64,000 nucleotides of DNA from Thalassotalea sp. LPB0316 (GCF_014898095.1 NZ_CP062946.1:2108001-2172000), one strand, 5' to 3'. Positions 26,759-36,132 are shown, counted from the stretch's first letter. Notes: generated by a model not told the origin, from the letters alone. Made by a program: numbers and translations.

Positions 26759-27246
26759 AGAAAAACTCTTTATAACGATTTAGCAACTTACACTCTATGC
26801 AAGAGTGGCAAACACAACAAGTGTTAAATAACACCTCTAGATTAACAATTTTGACCTTTGCCTAGGCTTTTCTTTAGGGTGGTTGTTAATTCGTTGGTAA
26901 CGCATGGTTAATTCTTTAGGGCTGCTATTTTAAGCCATGGTGCTTAGGTGTTGCGTTGCTACTGTAGGTCGTCAATTAACGAACTAAATGTCAATTAAAC
27001 GGTGCTTTTTTGTTATTGGGCGGGTTTTGACTAAGTTCTATGATGAATTTACATGAGAGAGTTAGGGACGTGTCACCTGTGTTAGGGGTTTTGTGGGGAA
27101 TGCTAGAAAGTTAGCGAACGACAACCTAATACCGATGTGGTAACGCTATATGTTACCGCTAAAGCGAGACCAAAATAAAAATAGCTAAGGTCACACGCGC
27201 TGGATACTTCCTAATAATTATTACAATAAGAGCAGAGTTAGAGATT
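26759..27246. other. Divergent intergenic region with an inverted repeat
   Basis: A 488-bp gap between the racemase-like gene and the acyl-CoA ligase. GGTAAC (27139-27144) and GTTACC (27152-27157) form a 6-bp inverted repeat with a 7-bp spacer, about 90 bp before the ligase start; it is a possible site for a regulator of both divergent genes. Nothing else recognisable. Confidence 0.4.
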
Positions 27247-28800
27247 ATGATTTTTACACAAGCAATCGAACGTAATGCCAACCTTTATGCTAATCATACC
27301 GCGACTATTTTTAATGGTCGCAAGCATTCTTGGGCAGAGGTTAAGCAACGCATCAGTAAATTGGCAACAGGTATTTTAAGTCAAGGGGCCTCCCCAGGTG
27401 ATCGCGTAGCGATCTTAGCGCTTAATTCTGATCGTTATCTTGAATATTACTATGCATGTGCTTGGGCTGGTGTTGCAATGGTACCACTGAACATTCGTTG
27501 GTCGGTGAGTGAAAATCAATATGCTTATAATGATTCTGGCGCAAAAATGTTATTTGTTGACGATATGTTTTTGCCGACGGCTTATGACATTGCACCTGCT
27601 CATCCGTTAATTTTTATGGGGGAGCAAGCTACGCCAGAGAGTATGGTTAGCTACGAATCGCTCGTTGATAATGCAACTGAAATGCCTGCTCACGACGCTC
27701 AACCGACCGATATGTTAGGGATTTTCTACACTGGTGGTACAACTGGCTTTCCTAAAGGGGTGATGCTCTCACATCAAAATGTTTGGAGTAGCTCTTTTTC
27801 TATTTTAATGGAGTTAAGGTTAAAAGAGCGTGAACATCCAGTGATGATGGTTGCTGGTCCAATGTTCCATTTAGCTGCAGGCGCTATGTGTTGGGCGAGC
27901 GTTATTGGTGGTATCACCATTACCATTATTCCTGCTTTTGATGTCGAGCAAGTACTTCATGTAATCGCGCGTGACCAGGTTACCGATACATTACTCGTCC
28001 CAACAATGGTTAATATGTTGTTGGCCGATGAAAAACTCGCCGATGCTGATTTATCTAGCTTACAGCAAATTATTTATGGTGCGTCACCTATGCCTGAAGG
28101 GACGTTGTTGGAAGCGATGAACAAGATGCCTACCGTGGGCTTTTGTCAAGCTTATGGTCAAACTGAAATGGCACCCGTTTGTTCGGTCTTACCACCTGAG
28201 TATCATGTCCTTGAAGGTGAAAAAGCTGGTCGAATTCGTTCAGCTGGTCGAGTGACTTACACACTTGCATTGGCGATTAAAGATGAAAACGGCAAGGATT
28301 TAGCGCCAAATGAAGTGGGCGAAATTTGTGTTAAAGGCGCTAATGTTATGATGGGCTATTGGAACAAAGAAGAGCAAACACAAGCGGCAATTAAGGATGG
28401 TTGGTTACACAGCGGCGATGCTGGTTATGTCGACGAAGAAGGGTTTATTTTCCTTGTTGATCGCGTTAAAGATATGATTATCTCAGGTGGCGAAAACGTA
28501 TTCTCTGCTGAAGTTGAATCAGCCGTGTCTAAACACCCTGCGGTGCATGAAGTAGCGGTTATCGGTATACCATCGGTTGAATGGGGCGAAAGCGTCCACG
28601 CTATTGTGCGACTTAAACCTGAGCATAGCTGTGCAGAGCAAGAATTAATTGATTTTTGCCGCGAATATATCGCAGGTTATAAAACACCTCGTTCGGTCGA
28701 ATTCAGAACTGAGCCTTTCCCAATAACCGGCGCTGCGAAAATTCAAAAGAACGTCTTACGAGAGCCATACTGGCAAAACGAACAACAAAAAATTGGCTAG
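27247..28800 (+). CDS. Acyl-CoA synthetase (AMP-forming)
   Basis: A 517-residue ANL-superfamily ligase that activates a carboxylic acid to its CoA thioester with ATP. Signature motifs are FYTGGTTGFPKGVMLSHQN (P-loop/A3), YGQTEMAPV (A5), GWLHSGDAGYVDEEG (A7), VDRVKDMIISGGENVFSAEV (A8) and a C-terminal Lys in GAAKIQKNVLRE (A10). The chain-length preference cannot be read. It leads a unit with a degenerate GMC oxidoreductase and a MaoC hydratase downstream and is divergent from the racemase-like gene, so it probably performs the activation step of this catabolic block. Confidence 0.93.
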   Translation: MIFTQAIERNANLYANHTATIFNGRKHSWAEVKQRISKLATGILSQGASPGDRVAILALNSDRYLEYYYACAWAGVAMVPLNIRWSVSENQYAYNDSGAKMLFVDDMFLPTAYDIAPAHPLIFMGEQATPESMVSYESLVDNATEMPAHDAQPTDMLGIFYTGGTTGFPKGVMLSHQNVWSSSFSILMELRLKEREHPVMMVAGPMFHLAAGAMCWASVIGGITITIIPAFDVEQVLHVIARDQVTDTLLVPTMVNMLLADEKLADADLSSLQQIIYGASPMPEGTLLEAMNKMPTVGFCQAYGQTEMAPVCSVLPPEYHVLEGEKAGRIRSAGRVTYTLALAIKDENGKDLAPNEVGEICVKGANVMMGYWNKEEQTQAAIKDGWLHSGDAGYVDEEGFIFLVDRVKDMIISGGENVFSAEVESAVSKHPAVHEVAVIGIPSVEWGESVHAIVRLKPEHSCAEQELIDFCREYIAGYKTPRSVEFRTEPFPITGAAKIQKNVLREPYWQNEQQKIG

Positions 28801-28827
28801 GGCGTTTTTCTTTTATCCTTTAGGGAG

Positions 28828-29029
28828 ATTACCAATATTTATCACTATGTCATAGTCGGCGCTGGCAGCACCGGCGGTGTCTTAGCTCCCCGTTTATAGA
28901 AAAAACAAACAACAAGTTTTATCTGATGGACGCTGATGGTACTGATAAATCAATGTTAATTTCGTCAAATACCAATGCCCAACGATTACAATTGCAGAAA
29001 AAGCAGCAGATATGATTTTAGCTAGTTAA
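28828..29029 (+). pseudogene. Remnant of a GMC-family oxidoreductase (choline-dehydrogenase-like)
   Basis: The first part reads NIYHYVIVGAGSTGGVLAPRL then a stop at 28897-28899: the FAD-binding N-terminus of GMC oxidoreductases. The second part reads DKSMLISSNTNA and, after a frame change, TITIAEKAADMILAS with a stop at 29027-29029: the family C-terminus (NTNAPTIMIAEKAADMI in intact proteins). Some 500 central residues are missing and the frame is broken, so a large internal deletion has destroyed an FAD-dependent alcohol dehydrogenase. The original ribosome binding site (AGGGAG) remains at 28822. Confidence 0.85.
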
Positions 29030-29042
29030 AAGGAGTTGTTAT

Positions 29043-29501
29043 ATGTATGACGAACCAATCACTTGTTGGGAAGATTTAGCTATAGGGCAAGTATACGAAT
29101 ATGGTGCGGTAAGTATTAGTGAGTCGGAGATCATTGAGTTTGCTAAGGCTTATGATCCGATGCCATTTCATATCTGCCCTGAAAAGGCTAAACAAAGCCC
29201 ATTTGGTCAACTCATTGCAAGTGGTTTACACACGCTAAGTATCAACCAGCGGATGAGCTTTGATCATGTATTTAGCCAGTGGGCAGTAATTGCTGGTAAA
29301 GAGATCAGCCATTGCCAGTTTTTAGCGCCAGTCTTTGCGGACGATGTCTTAAGCGCGCAACTTACCATTACCGATCTAAAAACCTTAGGCAATAATGCAA
29401 GAGGTAGTGTTTATTTCTCCATTGTGACAAAAAATCAACTCAATCAGCCAGTACTCAGTATTCGCTGTGAAATGATTTTGGCCTGTAAATCAAGAGTATA
29501 A
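29043..29501 (+). CDS. MaoC-family (hot-dog fold) dehydratase
   Basis: A 152-residue single hot-dog protein with the R-hydratase motif in AKAYDPMPFHICPEKAKQSP followed by FGQLIASGLHT; the Asp and His of DPMPFH are the usual catalytic pair. Members hydrate trans-2-enoyl-CoA or act on related thioesters. AAAGGAG precedes the start by about six bases, right after the GMC remnant, so it was the last gene of the ligase operon. The following 215 bp to the DUF1145 gene contain no frame I can identify. Confidence 0.85.
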   Translation: MYDEPITCWEDLAIGQVYEYGAVSISESEIIEFAKAYDPMPFHICPEKAKQSPFGQLIASGLHTLSINQRMSFDHVFSQWAVIAGKEISHCQFLAPVFADDVLSAQLTITDLKTLGNNARGSVYFSIVTKNQLNQPVLSIRCEMILACKSRV

Positions 29502-29716
29502 GTATTAGCCCTGAAAAAGCAGCTAAGCCGATAAATTTATCGTTAGGGCTGAATGTACATGAAAAACAACACGAGTTGTTTAATCAGGATACAACACCAA
29601 CACTGTAAACGCATGAGTCGCCTGATTCCTCAGAACATGCTGTTAATAGCTAAGCTGATGAAGAGCAATCATACATGGTTCCAACACTTGTCAAAGGTAT
29701 GAGCTTTGATGGTACA

Positions 29717-29983
29717 TTAGGCTTTTGGCTTTCTAAGCAAGGGTAACCAATAAGTCACACCAAAGATCAAGGTGTTAATTAGGGCAGTAGAAAACTTAGG
29801 CTCAACCGCCAACAGGTTTTTCTTTACGGCGACAAATTCAGACGCGTGAATGACAATTAAAATAGCGGCGATAAGCATTAATTCATCCGCGTACATCGCA
29901 ACGGGTGCGATAAACGGTGCAAACGCTGCCACGACATAAAAAATAACGGTGATGAGTTTTAATAGATTCAGAACAAATGGCAT
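29717..29983 (-). CDS. DUF1145 small membrane protein (YhhL-like)
   Basis: An 88-residue protein with three hydrophobic segments (LLKLITVIFYVVAAFAPFIA, LMLIAAILIVIHASEFVAV, and a C-terminal one in TLIFGVTYWLPLL) and a basic C-terminus RKPKA. Spacing and features resemble E. coli YhhL (DUF1145), including the short HxxE-like turn before the charged linker. Function unknown. It has AAAGGA upstream of its ATG and stands alone. Confidence 0.6.
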   Translation of the reverse strand: MPFVLNLLKLITVIFYVVAAFAPFIAPVAMYADELMLIAAILIVIHASEFVAVKKNLLAVEPKFSTALINTLIFGVTYWLPLLRKPKA

Positions 29984-30047
29984 AACTTTTTCCTTTGATA
30001 ATAATTTTTATTCTATGTTTTTTATTACGTTAACATGACTTAGTCGA

Positions 30048-30076
30048 TAAAAAAATAGCCACCCTAGCGTGGCTAT
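30048..30076 (-). terminator. Intrinsic terminator of the downstream TonB receptor
   Basis: On the minus strand ATAGCCAC, six-base loop, GTGGCTAT, followed by a run of seven T; 33 bp past the receptor stop codon. Confidence 0.88.
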
Positions 30077-30108
30077 GTTCGAAGTCGTAATGTATCTGAG
30101 CTTTTAGC

Positions 30109-32499
30109 TTAATCCATAAAGTGGTAGCTAAACTGTAAGGTGTAAGTTGACGAAGGCATTGTTGCTACCTGATGAGAGCCCGTTAACAATGGCGTATCAT
30201 TGTGGTAGTAGAAGTACTTTTCATCCGTCAGGTTACGGGCGATAAACGCAACATCCCAATCGCCATCTGGTGATGCTAAACGCATTGACAAATCAACCAG
30301 TGTAAAAGCGTCAACTTTTGACTCTGGATCTAAATCAGGTGCAGCGAAGAAGTCATCACTGTGATTCAGGTTTAATCGTGAGATTAAATCGTATTCACCT
30401 ACTGTTGTCATATATTCTAAGCCAACGCTTGCCGTGAATTTAGGTACGTCTTGGTTGGTCTTGCCGCTTAGGTCATTGCCGCCAGCCGCTGCACATGCCG
30501 CTGCGTTAGCATAACCACCTTCAACCACTTGTAGCGCAGTACAGCCTGCATTTTCATATGAAACAAATTCAAAATCGATGTAACCGAAAGTAGAGTATAC
30601 CGTCCAGTCATCAGATACTAGCCAAGTTAAATCAAGCTCTAAACCTTGTGAAGTTGCTTGGGCTGCGTTTGACACAATAAACGTGGTACCACCAGTAAAC
30701 TGAGTGGTTTGCATGTTGTCATAGTCGGTGTCAAAGATTGCTGCATTTAAGGTTGCGGCACCTTCAGCTAAAACAAATTTACCACCAACTTCAAACGATG
30801 TTGCTTCTTCATCTTCATACTCTGCTTCTGCTGGATCAGCAGACATTGCAAACGAGTTAAATCCGCCACCTTTAAAGCCTTTTGAGTAGCTAACATATAA
30901 ATTTGTATCTTGGTTAAGCGTCCAATTGAGGTTCACATTTGGCGAAAAGTGAGATTCATTGCGTTCGAGATCGTTAGCGTGAGGTGTCGCTTCAAGTACT
31001 GCGATACTCCAAAAGTAGTTTTCAATAGGATTGGTAATTGGTAGCCCATCACGGGTACCATTGCCAACACCACCAAATAAGCTGACCGCTTGAGTAGCCG
31101 TTTTATCTTCTTCTGAATAACGACCAGATAGCTCAAGTTTTAAGTTCTCTGTTAAGCCAATCCCCACTTGACCGAAAATCGCAAGCGTTTCAGAGTTTTG
31201 ATCTAGAACGGCATAACGCGATGTTACATGGTGCTCAGGAAAAAAGCCTAAAGCGCCAAAAAAGGCTCCGCCAACCGCAGAGGTTTGATTTGTTGCGGTA
31301 TCAGTAATACCTTCTGCAACCAGATCCGAGTCTTGATAATAAACGCCAAATAGATACTCAAAGCTATCGTTGTCTTGTGATACAAAACGCGCTTCTAAAC
31401 TCGTTTGTTCGTAGTCTTCAAAATCTGAAAAATGAATAATTGGTAGTGGGCCGAAATCTGCGTCTAACGTGCGATCAAAGTCGTAATTAGATTGGGCCGC
31501 GATAAAGGTAAAGGTACCTGCGTCAGTATTGTAATTTGTTTTGAACGCATATTCGCTAAAGTTGGCATCAAATAATGCGACTTCTTCACCTTTATAACTT
31601 AAGCCGGGGTAGCCCATTTGAGAGCCTGTGCCAATATGATTGACGGTTCCGTCTTCTCCTAATGATTCAATCACGGGGGCTAATGGCCCAGCCAAAGTAG
31701 CCAGCTCCCACCAGATCCCTTGTTGTTCTTGAACACCTTGTTCAGCGCGAAAGTTGAAGCTAAGTGCATCATTCACTTCCCAATCTAGCATGCCGCGAAT
31801 TGCCATATCGGTTTGAATAGAGCCTGTGCTGTTATCTATGGCATTTTTCATTAAACCTTTATCGTTATCATTGTATTTAAAGGCTAATCGACCTTTAACG
31901 CTACCATCATCACTGAGTGCGCCAGTAATATATCCTCGTGTTTCGATTTGCTGTTGCTGGGTTTCATAACCGACAGTAACTGAACCTTCAAAATCTTCAC
32001 GAGCTTGGGCGGGGTTAATTGAAATAACACCTGCGATGGTATTTTTACCAAATAGCGCGCCTTGTGGGCCACGCAATACCTCAACAGTTTCTACATCGAG
32101 GAATGAAAATCGCGATTGAATCCCTCGACCGTGGAAAATACCGTCAACGAAAATACCGACAGATTGTTCACCACCGGCTTGAAGATCGGAATTGATCCCG
32201 CGCATAGAGATGGTATCTTGAATGGCGTTTGCTGAAATACTGACGTTTGGCAGACTTGATGACAGATCATCGAGCCGCTCTATCTTCATTTGTGCCATTT
32301 CTTCACCGCCGATAACATTCACCGACGCTGATACTTCTTGCAGTGTCTTAGGGCGCTTGGCACCTTTAACGACAATAACTTCGACTTCTTTTTCGGCACC
32401 TTCATTTTGTTGAGCAATACTCATAGCGCTGTAGCTTGTGCAAGCCAAAGCGGTAGATACTGCAAGACAAATTGGTGAGAACTTTCTTGTTTTAAGCAT
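30109..32499 (-). CDS. TonB-dependent outer-membrane receptor
   Basis: A 796-residue receptor: signal peptide MLKTRKFSPICLAVSTALAC, TonB-box-like EVEVIVVKGAKRPKTLQEV, plug motifs VSASVNVIGGEEMAQMKIER, ISMRGINSDLQAGGEQSVGI and VEVLRGPQGALFGKNTIAGV, and a barrel ending FSYHF before MD. This VKGAKRPKTLQEV/GPQGALFGKNT type is widespread in sphingomonads and marine gammaproteobacteria near lipid, sterol or terpenoid catabolic genes (family knowledge). Here it lies in an acyl-CoA catabolism block, which suggests uptake of a hydrophobic compound. Single gene with its own terminator. Confidence 0.93.
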   Translation of the reverse strand: MLKTRKFSPICLAVSTALACTSYSAMSIAQQNEGAEKEVEVIVVKGAKRPKTLQEVSASVNVIGGEEMAQMKIERLDDLSSSLPNVSISANAIQDTISMRGINSDLQAGGEQSVGIFVDGIFHGRGIQSRFSFLDVETVEVLRGPQGALFGKNTIAGVISINPAQAREDFEGSVTVGYETQQQQIETRGYITGALSDDGSVKGRLAFKYNDNDKGLMKNAIDNSTGSIQTDMAIRGMLDWEVNDALSFNFRAEQGVQEQQGIWWELATLAGPLAPVIESLGEDGTVNHIGTGSQMGYPGLSYKGEEVALFDANFSEYAFKTNYNTDAGTFTFIAAQSNYDFDRTLDADFGPLPIIHFSDFEDYEQTSLEARFVSQDNDSFEYLFGVYYQDSDLVAEGITDTATNQTSAVGGAFFGALGFFPEHHVTSRYAVLDQNSETLAIFGQVGIGLTENLKLELSGRYSEEDKTATQAVSLFGGVGNGTRDGLPITNPIENYFWSIAVLEATPHANDLERNESHFSPNVNLNWTLNQDTNLYVSYSKGFKGGGFNSFAMSADPAEAEYEDEEATSFEVGGKFVLAEGAATLNAAIFDTDYDNMQTTQFTGGTTFIVSNAAQATSQGLELDLTWLVSDDWTVYSTFGYIDFEFVSYENAGCTALQVVEGGYANAAACAAAGGNDLSGKTNQDVPKFTASVGLEYMTTVGEYDLISRLNLNHSDDFFAAPDLDPESKVDAFTLVDLSMRLASPDGDWDVAFIARNLTDEKYFYYHNDTPLLTGSHQVATMPSSTYTLQFSYHFMD

Positions 32500-32726
32500 A
32501 ACCCTTCCCCTGTGTTCATTGTTTTTTAGTAGGCGATTACCCGAGGGTTTTCGCCATTACTTTATGTTTTTTATTATTATTTTGTACTTGTTCATCTGAT
32601 ACTGCTGAATATCCAGCGTTTCATCAATAACATTTAAGTACATTTTTATTAACACAAAAATTGCTCAAAAAGTAAGCTTGGCAGAATAAGATTAGTATAA
32701 GGCAGAAATGGATAAAAATTTATTAA

Positions 32727-33740
32727 CTAAATTACTTTGAGGTATTCCTTTCGGTATATGCCCGGTGTTACTCCGGTCCAGTTTTTAAATGCTCGAATAA
32801 AGGCGCCTGTTTCCGTAAAACCTGTTTTCTCAGCAATGTCTGCAATCGTGTAATTGGGTTGTTGCAGACAATAGAGAGCTAGGTCTTTACGAATAACATC
32901 CTTAATTTGCTGGTATGTATTCCCTTCGCCTTTAAGCTTTTGGCGCAGGGTTTTTGGCACCATGTGCAATTGCTGAGAAACATCCTCAAAGCGCGGAAAG
33001 TCTGGGCCGTCATGAGCTTCAATTATGCGTTTTACCTTGGTGGTAAAATTATCTTGATCAACGGGATTAGTTAAAATGTTATAAGGTGTTGTAGCGATAT
33101 AGTCATCGAGATCGCTGTACTTTTTAACGATTGCCAAATTGAGAAAGCTGCGACTAAATCGAATAGATAATTTATCTTGATTAAATTCTTGTCGGCAGCC
33201 ATACAACAGGGCGTACTCTGTGTGAAATGGCGGCGGTGAAAAATTAAACGTTACTGATTTTATTGGGATTTCCTTGCCTGTCAGCCAGCAACCGAAACGG
33301 TGGATACCACATAAGACAAAATCAGCAAGAAAATGGTAATCATCAAGTGATGGATCCTTTAGAACAAGTTCAAGAATGATGTCGTTACCATCTGGCACTA
33401 AGTTTATTTTATAGCCGTGATCAATATAGTTATATAGCCCAACCATTAACGTTAATCCTTGACCTAACGATTCAGCACTCATTGCTAATCTACTGGCATA
33501 AATAAATGCGCCATTAGGCAAAGCTTTACTTGATAGTCCTAAATTTTCATCCTGTAATACAGCCCATGCGTAGCGTGTAAAGCGCGTTAATACGCTAAAA
33601 GGTACTCGAGTGGTTAGGCTTTTTAACTCTTCTTTCTTGATATTAAACTTACTTAGGTATGGCCACGGATCAATTCCATTGCGCTCTAAACTCGTAACAA
33701 GCGCAGCGATGTAGTGAATTGATGTGGTTTTTTCTGTCAT
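32727..33740 (-). CDS. AraC-family transcriptional regulator
   Basis: A 337-residue regulator with an N-terminal arabinose-binding-like domain of the OruR/PF12625 type (YLSKFNIKKEELKSLTTRVP, LGLSSKALPNGAFIYASRLA) and a C-terminal AraC DNA-binding domain (YCLQQPNYTIADIAEKTGF then TETGAFIRAFKNWTGVTPG). The ATG at 33740 is chosen over 33782 because GGAAAAA lies at a suitable distance and the family N-terminus starts there. It is divergent from the MaoC/MaoC/acyl-CoA dehydrogenase operon and upstream of a TonB receptor, so it probably activates both in response to the catabolised compound. Confidence 0.88.
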   Translation of the reverse strand: MTEKTTSIHYIAALVTSLERNGIDPWPYLSKFNIKKEELKSLTTRVPFSVLTRFTRYAWAVLQDENLGLSSKALPNGAFIYASRLAMSAESLGQGLTLMVGLYNYIDHGYKINLVPDGNDIILELVLKDPSLDDYHFLADFVLCGIHRFGCWLTGKEIPIKSVTFNFSPPPFHTEYALLYGCRQEFNQDKLSIRFSRSFLNLAIVKKYSDLDDYIATTPYNILTNPVDQDNFTTKVKRIIEAHDGPDFPRFEDVSQQLHMVPKTLRQKLKGEGNTYQQIKDVIRKDLALYCLQQPNYTIADIAEKTGFTETGAFIRAFKNWTGVTPGIYRKEYLKVI

Positions 33741-34055
33741 GGCAATTTTTCCGCTCAACAACCTTTTATAAGCTGACACCATCTTAATATGCTCTATCGT
33801 TAATGTAGGGTGATTTAAATTATTAATATGATGACATTCGTCTTCAAAATAGGCGCTTTACCGCAATTGTCAATTGATATGTTCTTTTATGTCATTGGGT
33901 AATGGCAATAGCTAGACAACACTGAAATCAAGATTTAAAGACACAACTGTGTTTTTACATAGGGTGAGTTAACGCTAAGTTGATGCATAACGATACAGTT
34001 CGCAGGGGCTTACAAGCATCTCGCCCTAACATCATGACAATAACTCGAAGGAATA
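33741..34055. other. Divergent intergenic region between the AraC regulator and the MaoC operon
   Basis: A 315-bp AT-rich interval likely to contain the AraC-regulator binding sites and two divergent promoters. I could not pick out direct repeats with confidence. Confidence 0.4.
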
Positions 34056-34502
34056 ATGATGTTAGATAAAAGTAAAATTGGCCACCAGTTTGAACCATTT
34101 TCAGCAGACGTTGAAAAGGGCCGAATAAAATTTTTTGCCCAATCAATTGGTGAAACAAATCCAGTTTATTTTAACGAACAAGCGGCACAAGAGGCTGGCT
34201 ACAAAACCATTATAGCGCCACCGACTTTTCCTATGTCACTCGATTTCGAATCGCCAGCGTTTTTACCTGTTGTAGGTTTATTACAATTAGACATTGGCCG
34301 CATTCTACACGGTTCACAAACGTTTAATTATTATGGTCAATTGTATGCCGGCGATAGCATCAAAGTGACGTCAAAGATCAAAGATATTTTTGATAAAAAA
34401 GGTGGTGCGTTAGAGTTTGTTATCCTTGAAACAGATTACGTGAATCAAGATGACGAATTGATTTGCCAAGCAAGCCAAACATTAGTCTATAGAAACGGTT
34501 AA
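34056..34502 (+). CDS. MaoC N-terminal-type (FAS1_DH-like) hot-dog protein
   Basis: A 148-residue protein of the PF13452 type: IGHQFEPFSADVEKGRIKFF, AQSIGETNPVYFNEQAAQEA and IAPPTFPMSLDFESP are characteristic. Such proteins usually pair with a second MaoC protein to form a heteromeric R-specific enoyl-CoA hydratase, one subunit giving scaffold and the other catalytic residues (family knowledge). The next gene, 7 bp downstream, is such a partner. Two ATG codons in a row at 34056 and 34059 follow GAAGGA; either may start. Confidence 0.85.
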   Translation: MMLDKSKIGHQFEPFSADVEKGRIKFFAQSIGETNPVYFNEQAAQEAGYKTIIAPPTFPMSLDFESPAFLPVVGLLQLDIGRILHGSQTFNYYGQLYAGDSIKVTSKIKDIFDKKGGALEFVILETDYVNQDDELICQASQTLVYRNG

Positions 34503-34509
34503 GGACCAA

Positions 34510-34914
34510 ATGATGACAGATATTTCAATTGGAACACAGTTGCCGGCGTTAACTTTACCGGCGATAAACCGCACTACATTAGCCTTATTTGCAGGTGCCT
34601 CAGGTGATCATAACCCCATTCATATTGATATCGACTTTGCTAAAAGAGCGGGTATGGATGATGTTTTTGCTCACGGTATGTTGTCAATGGCTTACTTAGG
34701 CCGTTTGCTGACTAACTGGCAGCCACAGTCAAAATTACGCAAGTTTGAAACTAAATTTACTGCAATAACACAACTACGCGATGTTATTACTTGCAGTGGT
34801 GAAGTTATTGATGTGTTTGAGTACAACAATGAACCGTGCGCTAAAGTCGCCATTCAAGCAGCAAAAGATGATGGCACTAAAACGCTAGTTGGCGAAGCTG
34901 TCGTAGCTATTTAA
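34510..34914 (+). CDS. MaoC-family enoyl-CoA hydratase subunit
   Basis: A 134-residue hot-dog protein with the complete hydratase motif GASGDHNPIHIDIDFAKRAG followed by FAHGMLSMAYLGRLL; the Asp and His of GDHNPIH are catalytic in homologues. It lies between the PF13452-type partner and an acyl-CoA dehydrogenase, so the trio carries out two successive beta-oxidation-type steps: dehydrogenation, then hydration. Confidence 0.88.
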   Translation: MMTDISIGTQLPALTLPAINRTTLALFAGASGDHNPIHIDIDFAKRAGMDDVFAHGMLSMAYLGRLLTNWQPQSKLRKFETKFTAITQLRDVITCSGEVIDVFEYNNEPCAKVAIQAAKDDGTKTLVGEAVVAI

Positions 34915-34932
34915 TTATTGGAGAAGTTAATT

Positions 34933-36075
34933 ATGAAGCGTTTTATATTTGAAGAAGAACATGAGATGTTCCGCGAGTCTTTTCGAACGTTTTTACAAAA
35001 AGAAGTTGTTCCTTATCGCGATGAGTGGCGACAAGCAGGCATGGTGCCACGAGAAGTTTATAGAAAAGCTGGAGAGATGGGCTTTTTAGTACCTCAAGCA
35101 CCAGAGGAGCTAGGTGGTTTAGGGCTTGACGATTTCAGATTCCAGCAGATCATTGCTGAAGAAATGGGAGCCTGCGGTGAGACAGGGTTTATTTCAAACC
35201 TGCACACATCAATTGTTGCGCCCTTTATTCTGGCAAATGGCAGTGAAACGTTACAACAAAAATATATACCGGGCTCAGTAACCGGTGAGCTTATCCTTGG
35301 TATAGCGATGACAGAGCCCGATGCTGGGAGCGATGTGGCAGGGATGCGAACAACAGCGGTAGATCAAGGAGATCATTATTTACTTAACGGTAATAAAACC
35401 TACATTTCTAATGGGATTTGTGGCGATCTATTTGTTGTAGCGGCTAGGACCAACCCCGATATTCCTCATGCAATTAGCTTGTTTGCTGTTGAAGCCAATT
35501 TTGATGGCTTTATTCGCGGTGCGAATCTCAAGAAAATGGGCATGAAATCACAAGATACAGCAGAGCTGTTTTTCGACAATGTTAAAGTACCCAAAGAAAA
35601 CTTGATTGGTGTTGAGGGTGAAGGTTTTAAATATCTTATGGCTGGTCTAGCCAAAGAAAGGTTGAGCTGTGCGATGTGGAATATTGGGCTTGCTCAATAC
35701 GGCTTAGATTTAACCGTCGAGTTTGTCAAAGAGCGCAAAGCGTTTGGTAAATCGGTTGCTCAATTTCAAAATACCCAATTTAAACTTGCCGATTTGAAAG
35801 CGCGATTAGATGCGATAACTGCATTGTGTGATCAGTTATCAATAGCAATTAACCAAGGTCATGCAACCTCAGAAGATGCTTCTAGTGCTAAGTTGTTATC
35901 GAGCGAACTTCTTTGTGATGTCGCAGACGAAGGCGTGCAGTTGCATGGTGGAGCAGGGTACATGGAAGAATACCCAATTTGTCACCTTTACAAAGACTCC
36001 CGTATTACTCGAATTTTTGCCGGTACATCAGAAATTATGAAGTTAATTATTGCTCGCGATATGTTCAAAGACTAG
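34933..36075 (+). CDS. Acyl-CoA dehydrogenase
   Basis: A 380-residue FAD enzyme that introduces the alpha-beta double bond in an acyl-CoA. Motifs: LILGIAMTEPDAGSDVAGMR (signature 1 area), YLLNGNKTYISNGICGDLFV, LGKSVAQFQNTQ-type FGKSVAQFQNTQFKLADLKA and the C-terminal QLHGGAGYMEEYPICHLYKD followed by RITRIFAGTSEIMK. The position of the catalytic Glu in short-chain types is consistent with GAGYMEEYP. I chose ATG 34933 over TTG 34918; GGAG lies nine bases upstream. Last gene of the MaoC operon. Confidence 0.93.
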   Translation: MKRFIFEEEHEMFRESFRTFLQKEVVPYRDEWRQAGMVPREVYRKAGEMGFLVPQAPEELGGLGLDDFRFQQIIAEEMGACGETGFISNLHTSIVAPFILANGSETLQQKYIPGSVTGELILGIAMTEPDAGSDVAGMRTTAVDQGDHYLLNGNKTYISNGICGDLFVVAARTNPDIPHAISLFAVEANFDGFIRGANLKKMGMKSQDTAELFFDNVKVPKENLIGVEGEGFKYLMAGLAKERLSCAMWNIGLAQYGLDLTVEFVKERKAFGKSVAQFQNTQFKLADLKARLDAITALCDQLSIAINQGHATSEDASSAKLLSSELLCDVADEGVQLHGGAGYMEEYPICHLYKDSRITRIFAGTSEIMKLIIARDMFKD

Positions 36076-36098
36076 ATAGCGCATTTTTTGTCGAAATT

Positions 36099-36128
36099 AA
36101 GCCAACGGGTCAAACCGTTGGCTTTTTT
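36099..36128. terminator. Bidirectional terminator
   Basis: AAGCCAACGG, six-base loop, CCGTTGGC and six T (to 36128); separates the acyl-CoA dehydrogenase from the convergent unknown gene. Confidence 0.88.
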
Positions 36129-36132
36129 GCTT

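Noticed and set aside
29502..29716. Remains of another gene after the MaoC gene
   Set aside because: Short translated stretches are present in different frames but none resembles a family I know; I leave it as non-coding.
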